A stretch of 64,000 bases of DNA from Mesorhizobium hawassense (lineage in GTDB: Bacteria > Pseudomonadota > Alphaproteobacteria > Rhizobiales > Rhizobiaceae). A model generated the notes under the pieces. It searched no databases. It was not told where the DNA came from and was given only the letters and a program-made list of their open reading frames with translations. The DNA is taken from assembly GCF_003289945.1 (NCBI RefSeq), contig NZ_QMBP01000002.1, forward strand, positions 248,001 through 312,000, written 5' to 3'. The position numbers and the translations under genes were made by a program. Positions 50,369 to 58,397 of the stretch are shown piece after piece. Numbering within the stretch: position 1 is the first letter of the stretch; every line of letters begins with the position of its first letter.

Positions 50369-51064
50369 ATGAGCACTTTCTTCTACATGCTCCTGGCGTT
50401 CGTTGTGGGTATCCTGGTTGGCTGGTTCATCTGGGGCCGCCTGCGCGGCGAGCTCGACAGTCTGCGTGGCGATCTTGATCGCACCCGAAGCGAGCGCGAC
50501 AGGCTGCGCGCCGACAGCGACCGGCTGGAGGGCGAGCTCGATGCCTGCGGCCGTGCTCGCGCCGACCTCGAAAGCCGGCTGCGTAACGCGCCTGCCGCCA
50601 AGGCCGGCGCCGACAAGGTCGCCACGCCGGCGCCGGCGGCTCTGGCATCGACCTCGGCGGCCGCGACATCGGCAGCGGCGAAGCCCGCTGCCGCAAAGAA
50701 GCCGGCGGCCACCAAAACTGCGGCAGCGAAGCCCGCGGCCAAGGCAGCCGCGCCGAAGAAGGCCGCGGCTTCCGCCAAGAAAGCTGCCACGCCGAAAGCC
50801 GCAGCCACCAAAGCCGACAATCTGCGTCGCCTCATCGGCATCGGTCCGGTCAACGAAAGGCTGCTCAAGGGCCAGGGCGTCACCACCTACACCCAGATCG
50901 CCGCCTGGACCGACGCCGATGTCAAACGCATCGAGGAGGTGCTCAATTTCGACGGCCGCATCGCGCGCGAGAAATGGATCGAGCAGGCGAAACTGCTGGC
51001 CGCCGGCGACGAGGCTGAGTTCGCCAGGCAGTTTCCGACAGCCGGTACCGCAAGCAACACCTGA
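50369..51064 (+). CDS. Membrane-anchored coiled-coil protein with C-terminal H3TH (helix-3-turn-helix) domain
   Basis: A 231-residue protein. An N-terminal helix (FFYMLLAFVVGILVGWFIW) anchors it in the membrane. A charged coiled coil (LDSLRGDLDRTRSERDRLRA, about 28-70) follows, then an Ala/Lys/Pro-rich tail-like linker (about 75-150, histone-like composition). Residues about 155-215 form the H3TH domain (DNLRRLIGIGPVNERLLKGQ, then EKWIEQAKLLAAGDEAEFAR). This domain also occurs at the end of rhizobial NuoE and L21 proteins and is related to flap-endonuclease DNA contacts. The Lys-rich linker suggests nucleic-acid binding at the membrane; function unknown. Confidence 0.75.
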   Translation: MSTFFYMLLAFVVGILVGWFIWGRLRGELDSLRGDLDRTRSERDRLRADSDRLEGELDACGRARADLESRLRNAPAAKAGADKVATPAPAALASTSAAATSAAAKPAAAKKPAATKTAAAKPAAKAAAPKKAAASAKKAATPKAAATKADNLRRLIGIGPVNERLLKGQGVTTYTQIAAWTDADVKRIEEVLNFDGRIAREKWIEQAKLLAAGDEAEFARQFPTAGTASNT

Positions 51065-51088
51065 ATATCGGTCTGATTGGGTACAAGG

Positions 51089-51118
51089 CGGCGCCCGCAC
51101 GGGCGCCGTCTTTGTTTT
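51089..51118 (+). terminator. Rho-independent terminator after the H3TH gene
   Basis: Stem CGGCGCCC (51089-51096) and GGGCGCCG (51101-51108) with a four-base loop, then TCTTTGTTTT. It separates the H3TH gene from pabB. Confidence 0.8.
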
Positions 51119-51216
51119 GGGCCAGCCGCCTTTGCGCCGCTCGACGCCGTTCCCTCGATTGCGCGGCCCCTGGCCCCCATATAGACCGTCGACTGAATTG
51201 TCCGCTTCCGAGGCTC

Positions 51217-52362
51217 ATGCCCCTGCCCGCAGCCATATTCCGCAATGACGAGAGCGCGAGTCAGTTGGTGTTCGACCGACCGCACGAGATCATTCTCGCG
51301 CGCACTGCGGAGGAGTTCATGCCGGCGCTCGAGCGAGCCCAGGCTGCTTCCGACGCCGGCAAATGGCTGGCGGGCTATCTCTCCTACGAAGCCGGCTACC
51401 TGCTCGAGCCGAAGCTGGTCCCGCTGCTGCCCGAAGGCCGCCGCGCGCCGCTGGTCTGTCTCGGCGTCTTCGACGCGCCCGTCGAACAGGCGGTGTCGCA
51501 AAATACCGGGTCGGCTAGCAACGGCCCGATCTTCGACGCAAGGGCAACGTGGTCCGCCGAGGACTATGCCGCCCGTTTCGCGCGCCTTCACAATCACATC
51601 CGCAAGGGTGATTGCTACCAGGGCAACCTTACCTTCCCGATCCATGCGCAATGGTCCGGCGATCCACTTGCCGCCTTCGACGCGCTGACCGAGCGCCAGC
51701 CGGTCAAATATGGCGCGCTGATCTCGCTTGGCGATCCGGTCGTCCTGTCGCGCTCGCCCGAACTGTTCTTCGAGATCGACGCTGACGGCATGATCGAGAC
51801 GCACCCGATGAAGGGCACGGCGCCGCGCGGCGTGACCAAGGCCGAGGATACCCGGCTTAAAGCCTTCCTGCGCAACGACGAGAAGAACCAGGCCGAGAAC
51901 CGGATGATCGTCGACTTGCTGCGCAACGACATCTCGCTGATCAGCGAGGTCGGCACGCTGGAAGTGCCGGAATTGTTCCGCATCGAGACCTACCCGACGG
52001 TGCACCAGATGGTAAGCCGCGTGCGGGCGAAGCTGCTGCCCGATGTCGGCATCCGCCAGGTCTTCGCCGCTCTCTTTCCCTGCGGCTCGATCACCGGCGC
52101 GCCGAAAATCCGCGCCATGGAAATCCTGCACGAGCTGGAAGACGCGCCGCGCGACGTCTATTGCGGCGCCATCGGCTGGATCGCGCCGGGCGGCAGGATG
52201 CGTTTTTCGGTGGCGATCCGCACCATCTCGCTCTTTGCCGACGGCGAGGCCGTCTACAATGTCGGCGGCGGCGTCGTCTTCGATTCCACCGCCGAGGAGG
52301 AGTATCGGGAGTGTCTGTTGAAAGCGCGCTTCGCGACGGGAACGGTGCCGGCTTCGAGCTGA
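51217..52362 (+). CDS. pabB: Aminodeoxychorismate synthase component I
   Basis: Adds ammonia to chorismate to form 4-amino-4-deoxychorismate for folate synthesis. It has 381 residues from the ATG at 51217. The chorismate-binding domain has THPMKGTAPRG, then NQAENRMIVDLLRNDISL, PCGSITGAPKIRAMEIL and EEEYRECLLKA. The N-terminus is short, lacking a full TrpE-like feedback domain, which fits PabB and not TrpE. It overlaps pabC by 52 bases, showing translational coupling of both folate steps. Confidence 0.9.
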   Translation: MPLPAAIFRNDESASQLVFDRPHEIILARTAEEFMPALERAQAASDAGKWLAGYLSYEAGYLLEPKLVPLLPEGRRAPLVCLGVFDAPVEQAVSQNTGSASNGPIFDARATWSAEDYAARFARLHNHIRKGDCYQGNLTFPIHAQWSGDPLAAFDALTERQPVKYGALISLGDPVVLSRSPELFFEIDADGMIETHPMKGTAPRGVTKAEDTRLKAFLRNDEKNQAENRMIVDLLRNDISLISEVGTLEVPELFRIETYPTVHQMVSRVRAKLLPDVGIRQVFAALFPCGSITGAPKIRAMEILHELEDAPRDVYCGAIGWIAPGGRMRFSVAIRTISLFADGEAVYNVGGGVVFDSTAEEEYRECLLKARFATGTVPASS

Positions 52363-52973
52363 TCGAGACCATACGCTGGGAACCGGGCTCCGGCTTCCTG
52401 CGCTTCGAGCGCCACCTCGCCAGGCTTTATGCGTCCGCCGCCGAGCTCGGCTTCGCCTGCGATCCCGAACGGATCGGCGAAGTGCTGTCGGACACCGTCA
52501 GCGGGCATGGAACCGCCTTGCGCGTGCGCCTTGCCTTGCAGCGCAATGGCGAAGCGATGGCTGCCGCTCAAGCCTATGAACCGCTACCCGTGGACAAGGT
52601 CTGGCGGCTGCAGCTGGCGCGGATCCGTCTCGAGTCCACCAACACGATGCTGCGCCACAAGACCAGCCTGCGTCAGGTCTACACGCATGCCCGCGCGGAA
52701 TATCTCGCTACGCGCGCCGACGAAGTGCTGTTGGCCAACGAGCGCGGCGAGCTCTGCGAGGGCACCATTACCAACCTCTTCGCCGATTTCGGCAACGGTC
52801 CTCTCGCCACGCCCCGCCTCGACTGCGGCCTTTTGCCTGGAATATTGCGCGGCGAGCTTCTGGACGAAGGCCGCGCCGTGGAAGCGATCTACAGCTTCGA
52901 CGACTTGAAGGCCGCGAAGGCGATCTTTGTCGGCAACTCGCTGCGCGGTCTGATCCCGGCGCGGCTTGGCTGA
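52311..52973 (+). CDS. pabC: Aminotransferase class IV, probable aminodeoxychorismate lyase
   Basis: Converts aminodeoxychorismate to 4-aminobenzoate and pyruvate with PLP. The start is the GTG at 52311 preceded by GGAGGAG, inside the pabB end, giving 220 residues. Class IV features are FELIETIRWEPGSGFLRF at the N-terminus, the lysine in NTMLRHKTSLRQVY (near residue 120), DEVLLANERGELCEGTITNL (the EGT-N phosphate site), and LLPGILRGELL. In other bacteria the two domains are fused; here they overlap by 52 bases in different frames. Confidence 0.88.
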   Translation: MSVESALRDGNGAGFELIETIRWEPGSGFLRFERHLARLYASAAELGFACDPERIGEVLSDTVSGHGTALRVRLALQRNGEAMAAAQAYEPLPVDKVWRLQLARIRLESTNTMLRHKTSLRQVYTHARAEYLATRADEVLLANERGELCEGTITNLFADFGNGPLATPRLDCGLLPGILRGELLDEGRAVEAIYSFDDLKAAKAIFVGNSLRGLIPARLG

Positions 52974-52991
52974 CCGGGCTGGAGACATAAA

Positions 52992-53942
52992 CTGGATAAC
53001 AATCAAACAGGCATCCGCCATCCGACCCATACACCCTATGACGGGTCCTCGAAGCTCTTTAGCATCGGGCTGAAGCCGCTCGATTTCGACCGCTGGATCG
53101 AGGCCGACGAGTTCCTGCTGCCGCATCTCGCCGAAAAGCAACGGCTCTACACCGAAATCCCGGAAAAGGTGTTTGTCGAGGAAGACGGCACCCATGACGC
53201 TCAGCGCGAAGTGCTCGACCTGCTCGTCGCCCATCTCGAAGCCGCGCATCCCGTAACCCACCGCCGCAACGGAGCCGATGTCGAGCCGGTCGGTTTCGAG
53301 GGTATAACCGATAGACTGCCTCCTGCCTTGCGCGGGGCGCCGCTGGCAAAGGCCTCGTTGCTCGTTCAGGAAGACCTGATCCTGATGCGTCGCGACGAGC
53401 GCGGCTGGCGGCTCGCCGCCGGCTCCCTCTGCTTCCCTTCATCCTGGTCGCTGCAGGAGAAATTCGGCAAGCCGCTGCAGGAAATCCACGAACCCGTGCC
53501 CGGCTTCGGACCCGGCACGCGGCCGGCCGAGCTCATCAACCGCATGTTCGACGGCCTGCAGGGCCAGGCGGTCGAGCGCTTCAACTGGTCGATCCAGGCC
53601 AACGATGCGCTCTATCATCCGCTTTCCAATGTCGAGCGCATCGACCGCGCCACCAACCGCCCGAGCCGCTTCCCTGACGGCGACGTCAACGCCCATGCCT
53701 TCATCCGCGTCGAACGCCAGACGCTGCGCAAGTTGCCAGTGTCGCGCGACATCCTCTTCACCATCCGCATCCACCTCGATCCGCTCAAGGTGCTTGATGC
53801 GCATCCGGACCGGGCGACATTGGCGGCCTCCTTCGCGGAGCAGCTCCTGGCCCTCGACCAGCAACAGCTCGACTACAAGGGCCTGACCGCCGACCGCGAC
53901 CGGCTGGTTGCATTCCTCGGCCGCATGGCCGGATCGGCTTAA
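52992..53942 (+). CDS. DUF3445 heme-dependent oxidative N-demethylase-like protein (apparent CTG start)
   Basis: A 316-residue protein of the HODM/DUF3445 family, which oxidatively removes N-methyl groups from small amines using heme and a flavin partner. The frame has no ATG, GTG or TTG before 53169, which would delete about 59 conserved-looking residues (FSIGLKPLDFDRWIEADEFL). At 52992 a CTG stands six bases after GGAGA. Family traits are LPHLAEKQRLYTEIPEKVFV, the LLVQEDLILMRR strand, GSLCFPSSWSLQEKFGKPLQ, the RPAELINRMFDGL loop and NAHAFIRVERQTLRKLP. It begins 18 bases after pabC. The substrate is not predictable. Confidence 0.8.
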   Translation: MDNNQTGIRHPTHTPYDGSSKLFSIGLKPLDFDRWIEADEFLLPHLAEKQRLYTEIPEKVFVEEDGTHDAQREVLDLLVAHLEAAHPVTHRRNGADVEPVGFEGITDRLPPALRGAPLAKASLLVQEDLILMRRDERGWRLAAGSLCFPSSWSLQEKFGKPLQEIHEPVPGFGPGTRPAELINRMFDGLQGQAVERFNWSIQANDALYHPLSNVERIDRATNRPSRFPDGDVNAHAFIRVERQTLRKLPVSRDILFTIRIHLDPLKVLDAHPDRATLAASFAEQLLALDQQQLDYKGLTADRDRLVAFLGRMAGSA

Positions 53943-54074
53943 CCACACGCCCCGAACGGCCTAGCCGGCGGTTGGCGCTTTTCGCTGGTTTATGACAATG
54001 ATCTGTGGTGTAGCGCTTGGCCGTCGGGCCAAAGGCGCCCGGTTTTGTGCGTGTTTGAAGGAGTATGCGAAAAA

Positions 54075-55520
54075 ATGGCGAATGAAAACTGGCCCGTTTA
54101 CGGTGAAATCACCGGTCCTGTCGTGATGATCGGCTTCGGGTCGATCGGACGGGGAACGCTGCCGCTGATCGAGCGCCATTTCAAGTTCGACAAGTCGCGG
54201 ATGACGGTTGTCGATCCGCTCGACACCGACCGCAAGCTGCTCGACGAGCGCGGCATCGCCTTCGTCCAGGAAGCGGTGACCGAGAAGAATTACAAGAAGC
54301 TGCTCACGCCGCTTCTGACCAATGGTGGCGGCCAGGGCTTTTGCGTCAACCTGTCGGTCGACACCGGCTCGGTGGACCTGATGAAATTGTGCCGCAAGCT
54401 CGGCGTGCTCTACATCGACACCGTCGTCGAGCCGTGGCTCGGCTTCTATTTCGACGCCACCGCCGACAATGCCAGCCGCACCAACTATGCGCTGCGCGAG
54501 GCGATGATCAAGGAAAAGCACGACAAGCCGGGCGGGCCGACGGCGGTTTCCACCTGCGGCGCCAATCCCGGCATGGTCTCGTGGTTCGTCAAGAAGGCGC
54601 TGGTCAACCTCGCCACCGACCTCGGTCTCGAGTTTTCGGAGCCGGCGCAGGAAGATCGCGAGGCCTGGGCCAAGCTGATGAAGAAGGCCGGCGTCAAGGG
54701 CATCCATATCGCCGAGCGCGACACCCAGCGCACCAAGAAGCCTAAGCCGATGGACGTGTTCTGGAACACCTGGTCGGTCGAGGGCTTCATCTCGGAAGGC
54801 CTGCAGCCGGCCGAACTCGGCTGGGGCACGCATGAGAACTGGATGCCGAAGAACGGCAAGAAGCACAAGCACGGCTCCAAGGCGGCGATCTATCTGGAAC
54901 AGCCGGGTGCCAACACGCGCGTGCGCTCGTGGTGCCCGACGCCGGGTCCGCAATACGGCCTGCTGGTGACGCATAACGAGGCGATTTCAATCGCCGATTT
55001 CTTCAGCGTGCGCTCGAAGAAGGGCAAGCTTCAATACCGCCCGACCTGCCACTACGCCTACCACCCCTGCAACGACGCCTTGCTGTCGCTGGACGAGATG
55101 TTCGGCGCCGCCGGCAAGCCGCAGCCGGTCCACCACGTGCTCGACGAGAACGAGCTGGTCGACGGCGTCGACGAGCTAGGGGTGCTCCTCTATGGCCACG
55201 ACAAGAACGCCTATTGGTATGGCTCGCAGCTGTCGCTGGCCGAGGCGCGCAAGCTTGCCCCCTACCAGAACGCCACCGGCCTGCAGGTCACCTCGGCAGT
55301 GCTCGCCGGCATGGTCTGGGCGCTGGAGAATCCGGCGGCCGGCATCGTCGAAGCCGACGAGATGGATTATCGGCGCTGCCTCGAAGTGCAGTCGCCCTAT
55401 CTGGGGCCGGTCAGGGGCTACTATACCGACTGGACGCCGCTCGATAACCGCCCTGGCCTCTTCCCGGAGGACCTGGACAAGGACGACCCGTGGCAGTTCC
55501 GCAACATTCTGGTGCGATAG
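54075..55520 (+). CDS. hss: Homospermidine synthase
   Basis: Joins two putrescines (or putrescine and spermidine) to sym-homospermidine with NAD+, the main polyamine of rhizobia. It has 481 residues; the ATG at 54075 has GGAG about twelve bases upstream. The Rossmann motif is MIGFGSIGRGTLPLIERHF. Family stretches are YIDTVVEPWLGFYFDATADN, CGANPGMVSWFVKKALVNLA and HHVLDENELVDGVDELGVLL. Its putrescine would come from ornithine decarboxylase (27590-28723). A two-hairpin repeat follows its stop. Confidence 0.95.
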   Translation: MANENWPVYGEITGPVVMIGFGSIGRGTLPLIERHFKFDKSRMTVVDPLDTDRKLLDERGIAFVQEAVTEKNYKKLLTPLLTNGGGQGFCVNLSVDTGSVDLMKLCRKLGVLYIDTVVEPWLGFYFDATADNASRTNYALREAMIKEKHDKPGGPTAVSTCGANPGMVSWFVKKALVNLATDLGLEFSEPAQEDREAWAKLMKKAGVKGIHIAERDTQRTKKPKPMDVFWNTWSVEGFISEGLQPAELGWGTHENWMPKNGKKHKHGSKAAIYLEQPGANTRVRSWCPTPGPQYGLLVTHNEAISIADFFSVRSKKGKLQYRPTCHYAYHPCNDALLSLDEMFGAAGKPQPVHHVLDENELVDGVDELGVLLYGHDKNAYWYGSQLSLAEARKLAPYQNATGLQVTSAVLAGMVWALENPAAGIVEADEMDYRRCLEVQSPYLGPVRGYYTDWTPLDNRPGLFPEDLDKDDPWQFRNILVR

Positions 55521-55537
55521 CAGCCGGACCTGCCAAA

Positions 55538-55641
55538 GCAATTCCAGGAAAAGTGTGAAACGGTTTTCCGTCCGGAATTGCGTAAAAACAATGAGGCAGA
55601 GCGGTTCGCCGTTTCCGAGAAACGGCGAACCGCTCTGCCTC
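55538..55641. repeat. Two-hairpin intergenic repeat, copy D (most regular)
   Basis: Hairpin 1: GCAATTCC (55538-55545)/GGAATTGC (55574-55581), inner GGAAAA/TTTTCC, loop core GTGTGAAACGG. Linker GTAAAAACAAT. Hairpin 2: arms at 55593-55615 and 55619-55641, a perfect 23-bp stem beginning GAGGCAGAGCGG, with the apical part CGTTTC-CGA-GAAACG. It lies between hss and the Omp10-like gene. Confidence 0.88.
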
Positions 55642-55650
55642 ACCGCCTTG

Positions 55651-55675
55651 CAATCGCCCGGAAATCGGGCGATTG
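55651..55675. repeat. Short perfect hairpin upstream of the Omp10-like gene
   Basis: CAATCGCCCG (55651-55660) and CGGGCGATTG (55666-55675) form ten pairs around GAAAT. It follows the two-hairpin repeat by ten bases and precedes the lipoprotein ATG by 31 bases. No T-run, so a termination role is unlikely; an operator or attenuating stem is possible. Confidence 0.5.
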
Positions 55676-55706
55676 AAGGGAGCGGACTGAGGAGAGGATT
55701 TTCAAA

Positions 55707-56081
55707 ATGACCATTGCGCGCAAACTGCTTTCGGCAGGCGCCGCGGCAAGCCTGTTGGCTGCGGCCGCCTGCACCACCACCGGACCTTCGGAACCACCGG
55801 CCGCTGCCGCGCCCAAGGGGGTGGAAGGTTCCTGGGTCGACGCCACGGGCCAAGCCGTCTCGACATTCAATGGCGGAAAGTACACGACGGTCGCTGCTCA
55901 AACCGGGGAGAAATTCGCGGAGGGAACCTACACGATGACCGGCGCCACATCGCTCGAGATTACAGGCACATCGTTGATCCGCCAGACGCCGATCCATACG
56001 AACTGCCTGCTGATATCCCTCAGCCAGCTCAACTGCACGGACGCGACCGGGAAGAACTTCGTGTTCACTCGACGCTCCTGA
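55707..56081 (+). CDS. omp10: Omp10-like outer-membrane lipoprotein
   Basis: A 124-residue lipoprotein with signal peptide and lipobox AAAAC (Cys near residue 22). It matches the Brucella Omp10 pattern: GVEGSWVDATGQAVSTFNGG, EKFAEGTYTMTGATSLEI, then TNCLLISLSQLNCTDATGKN with the paired Cys, and FVFTRRS at the end. Omp10 is a surface-exposed lipoprotein of Brucella and relatives. It is a single gene with a perfect terminator after it. Confidence 0.83.
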   Translation: MTIARKLLSAGAAASLLAAAACTTTGPSEPPAAAAPKGVEGSWVDATGQAVSTFNGGKYTTVAAQTGEKFAEGTYTMTGATSLEITGTSLIRQTPIHTNCLLISLSQLNCTDATGKNFVFTRRS

Positions 56082-56101
56082 GCTCCAACGATCGGGCAAG
56101 G

Positions 56102-56136
56102 AAAATGGACGGCGGCGCGAGCCGCCGTCCATTTTT
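56102..56136 (+). terminator. Rho-independent terminator after the Omp10-like gene
   Basis: Fifteen-base arms AAAATGGACGGCGGC (56102-56116) and GCCGCCGTCCATTTT (56121-56135) around GCGA, ending in TTTTTG. Strong, near-perfect, and A/T-symmetric, so it can work in both directions. Confidence 0.9.
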
Positions 56137-56272
56137 GTGCCGGCAAACATCTCCCTGATTTGTGCTTGCATCGGCCGGAACCCGATGTGAACATGACCCG
56201 AAGCTGACTGTTATTTTTCAGTCAAGCGAGGGCATTAAGCACCGTGAGAGTCAGCTTATCCGGGAGACGAAG

Positions 56273-58330
56273 ATGAACAAGATTGCCGCGATCCTAGCCC
56301 TGTCCGCCTCGACGCTCGGCCTGTCGGCTGGCGTGTCTTTTGCCGACTACACGCTGAACATCCTGCATTTCAACGATTGGCACAGCCGCATCGAAGGCAA
56401 CAACAAATACGAGTCGACCTGTTCGGCCGACGAGGAGACCAAGGGCGAATGCATCGGCGGCGCTGGCCGGCTGATCACCGCGATTGCTGAGGAGCGCAAG
56501 AAGCTCGAAGGGCAGAACGTGCTGCTGCTCAACGCCGGCGATAGCTTCCAGGGATCGCTGTTCTACACCACCTACAAGGGCGCCGTGGAAGAGGAGTTCC
56601 TCAACCAGATCAAGCCCGACGCGGTAACGCTCGGCAACCACGAATTCGACGACGGCGAGACCGCGCTTGTGCCTTACCTCGACAAGGCGAAGTTCCCGAT
56701 CGTCAGCGCCAATGTCGTGCCCAACGACAAGTCCGGCGCCGCCGGCAAGCTCAAGTCGTCGATCGTCGTCGAGGTCGGCGGTCAGAAGATCGGCATCATC
56801 GGCGCCGTCACCAACGACACGCCGGAGCTCGCCTCCCCCGGCCCCAACATCGCCATCACGGACGACGTCAAGTCGATCACGGCGGAGGTCGAAAAGCTCA
56901 AGGCGCAAGGCGTCAACAAGATCATCGCGGTCACCCATATCGGCTACAGGCGCGAGCGCGACGTGATCGCCAAGATCCCCGGTATCGACGTGGTGATCGG
57001 CGGCCACAGCCACACGCTGCTGTCGAACACCGATCCGAAAGCCGAGGGCCCGTATCCGACGATGGTCGACAACCCCGACGGCTCCAAGGTGCCGGTGGTG
57101 CAGGCCGCGTCCTATTCGAAATATCTCGGCGAATTCAAGGTCGTGTTCGACGACAACGGCGTCGTCAAGGAAGCCAGCGGCGCGCCGATCTATCTCGACA
57201 AGTCGATCACGCCCGATCCCGCCGTGCTCGCCCGCATCAAGGAACTCGGCGCGCCGATCGAGGCGCTGAAGAACAAGGAGGTGGCCGAAACCACCAAGGC
57301 GATCGACGGCAGCCGGGAGAATTGCCGTGCGCGCGAATGCGAGATGGGCAATCTCGTCTCCGACGCCATCCTCGACCGCACCAAGGGCCAAGGTGTCGAG
57401 ATCGCCATCTCGAACGGCGGCGGCCTGCGCGCCTCGATCGACCAGGGCACGGTGACCATGGGCGAGGTGCTGACCGTGCTGCCGTTCCAGAACACGCTGG
57501 CGACCTTCAAGATCTCGGGCAAGGACCTGGTCGCGGGCCTCGAAGGCGGCCTCAGCCAGATCGAGGACGGCGCCGGCCGCTTCCCGCAGGTTGCCGGCCT
57601 CAAATACTCCTTCGACAAATCGGTCGCGGCCAATGCCGGCCGTGTCAAATCGGTCGAGGTGATGGAGAACGGCGCCTGGGCGCCGATCAATCCGGACAAG
57701 CAGTATCTCGTCGCCACCAACAACTATGTCCGCCAGGGCGGCGACGGCTACAAGGTCTTCGCCGACAAGGCCAGCGACGCCTATGACTACGGCCCTGGCC
57801 TGGAGCAGGTGGTGGCCGACTATCTTGGCGCGCATCGGCCCTATACGCCGAAGCTCGACGGCCGCATCACCGAAATTGCGGCGACGACGGCGGCGGCGGA
57901 ACCCGCCAAGCCCGCTGCGACCGCGCCGGCACCCGCAGCAGAACCAGCAAAGCCGGTCGAGGCTGCACCGGCGACCGGTGAATCTGCGATGCCGGCCTTG
58001 CCTTCCGGTTCCAGCGATATTGCCGGTACGCCGCCAGCCGTTCCGGCCGAGACCGCGCCTGCGGCGCCCGCAGCGGAACCGGCCAAGCCCGCCGAGGCCG
58101 CCCCGGCAACGCCTACCCCTGCCCCGGCCGCCGAACCGGCCAAGCCGGCGGAAGCGAAGCCCGCCGAGACCAGCCATACCGTCGCCGCCGGCGATACCTA
58201 TTGGGACCTGGCCAAGCAAGCCTATGGCGACGCCACCAAGTGGAAGCTCATCTCCGAGGCCAACAAAGACTACAAGCCGCGTCGCCTGCCGCTCGGCGCG
58301 ACGCTAACCATTCCGCCGGCCGCGAAGTAA
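56273..58330 (+). CDS. Bifunctional metallophosphatase/5'-nucleotidase with C-terminal LysM domain
   Basis: Periplasmic UshA-type enzyme that dephosphorylates nucleotides. It has 685 residues with a signal peptide cut near SFA-D. Metal ligands are seen in order: LHFNDWHSR, LLNAGDSFQG, TLGNHEFDDG and VIGGHSHTLL. The substrate domain (about 330-530) has ISNGGGLRASI and TNNYVRQGGDGYKVF. An Ala/Pro/Glu-rich linker of some 90 residues leads to a LysM domain (SHTVAAGDTYWDLAKQAYGD, then LPLGATLTIP), which should bind peptidoglycan. The ATG is at 56273. LysM on a nucleotidase is uncommon in classical UshA. Confidence 0.9.
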   Translation: MNKIAAILALSASTLGLSAGVSFADYTLNILHFNDWHSRIEGNNKYESTCSADEETKGECIGGAGRLITAIAEERKKLEGQNVLLLNAGDSFQGSLFYTTYKGAVEEEFLNQIKPDAVTLGNHEFDDGETALVPYLDKAKFPIVSANVVPNDKSGAAGKLKSSIVVEVGGQKIGIIGAVTNDTPELASPGPNIAITDDVKSITAEVEKLKAQGVNKIIAVTHIGYRRERDVIAKIPGIDVVIGGHSHTLLSNTDPKAEGPYPTMVDNPDGSKVPVVQAASYSKYLGEFKVVFDDNGVVKEASGAPIYLDKSITPDPAVLARIKELGAPIEALKNKEVAETTKAIDGSRENCRARECEMGNLVSDAILDRTKGQGVEIAISNGGGLRASIDQGTVTMGEVLTVLPFQNTLATFKISGKDLVAGLEGGLSQIEDGAGRFPQVAGLKYSFDKSVAANAGRVKSVEVMENGAWAPINPDKQYLVATNNYVRQGGDGYKVFADKASDAYDYGPGLEQVVADYLGAHRPYTPKLDGRITEIAATTAAAEPAKPAATAPAPAAEPAKPVEAAPATGESAMPALPSGSSDIAGTPPAVPAETAPAAPAAEPAKPAEAAPATPTPAPAAEPAKPAEAKPAETSHTVAAGDTYWDLAKQAYGDATKWKLISEANKDYKPRRLPLGATLTIPPAAK

Positions 58331-58351
58331 TCGACCATTGGGAACATTATC

Positions 58352-58380
58352 GCACCCGCCCCGGCAACCGGGCGGGTGCT
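58352..58380 (+). terminator. Terminator hairpin after the nucleotidase
   Basis: Perfect ten-base arms GCACCCGCCC (58352-58361) and GGGCGGGTGC (58370-58379) around CGGCAACC. Followed only by TTAG, so the T-tract is weak. Confidence 0.6.
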
Positions 58381-58397
58381 TAGTACGCGCCAGGTGA

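Noticed and set aside
56205..56224. TGACTG/CAGTCA considered as a Pho box upstream of the nucleotidase
   Set aside because: Spacing and sequence do not match two CTGTCAT direct repeats; only an inverted hexamer is present.
57890..58160. Repeats rich in GCGGAACCGGCCAAGCC
   Set aside because: They encode the Ala/Pro/Glu linker of the nucleotidase; not a separate repeat element.
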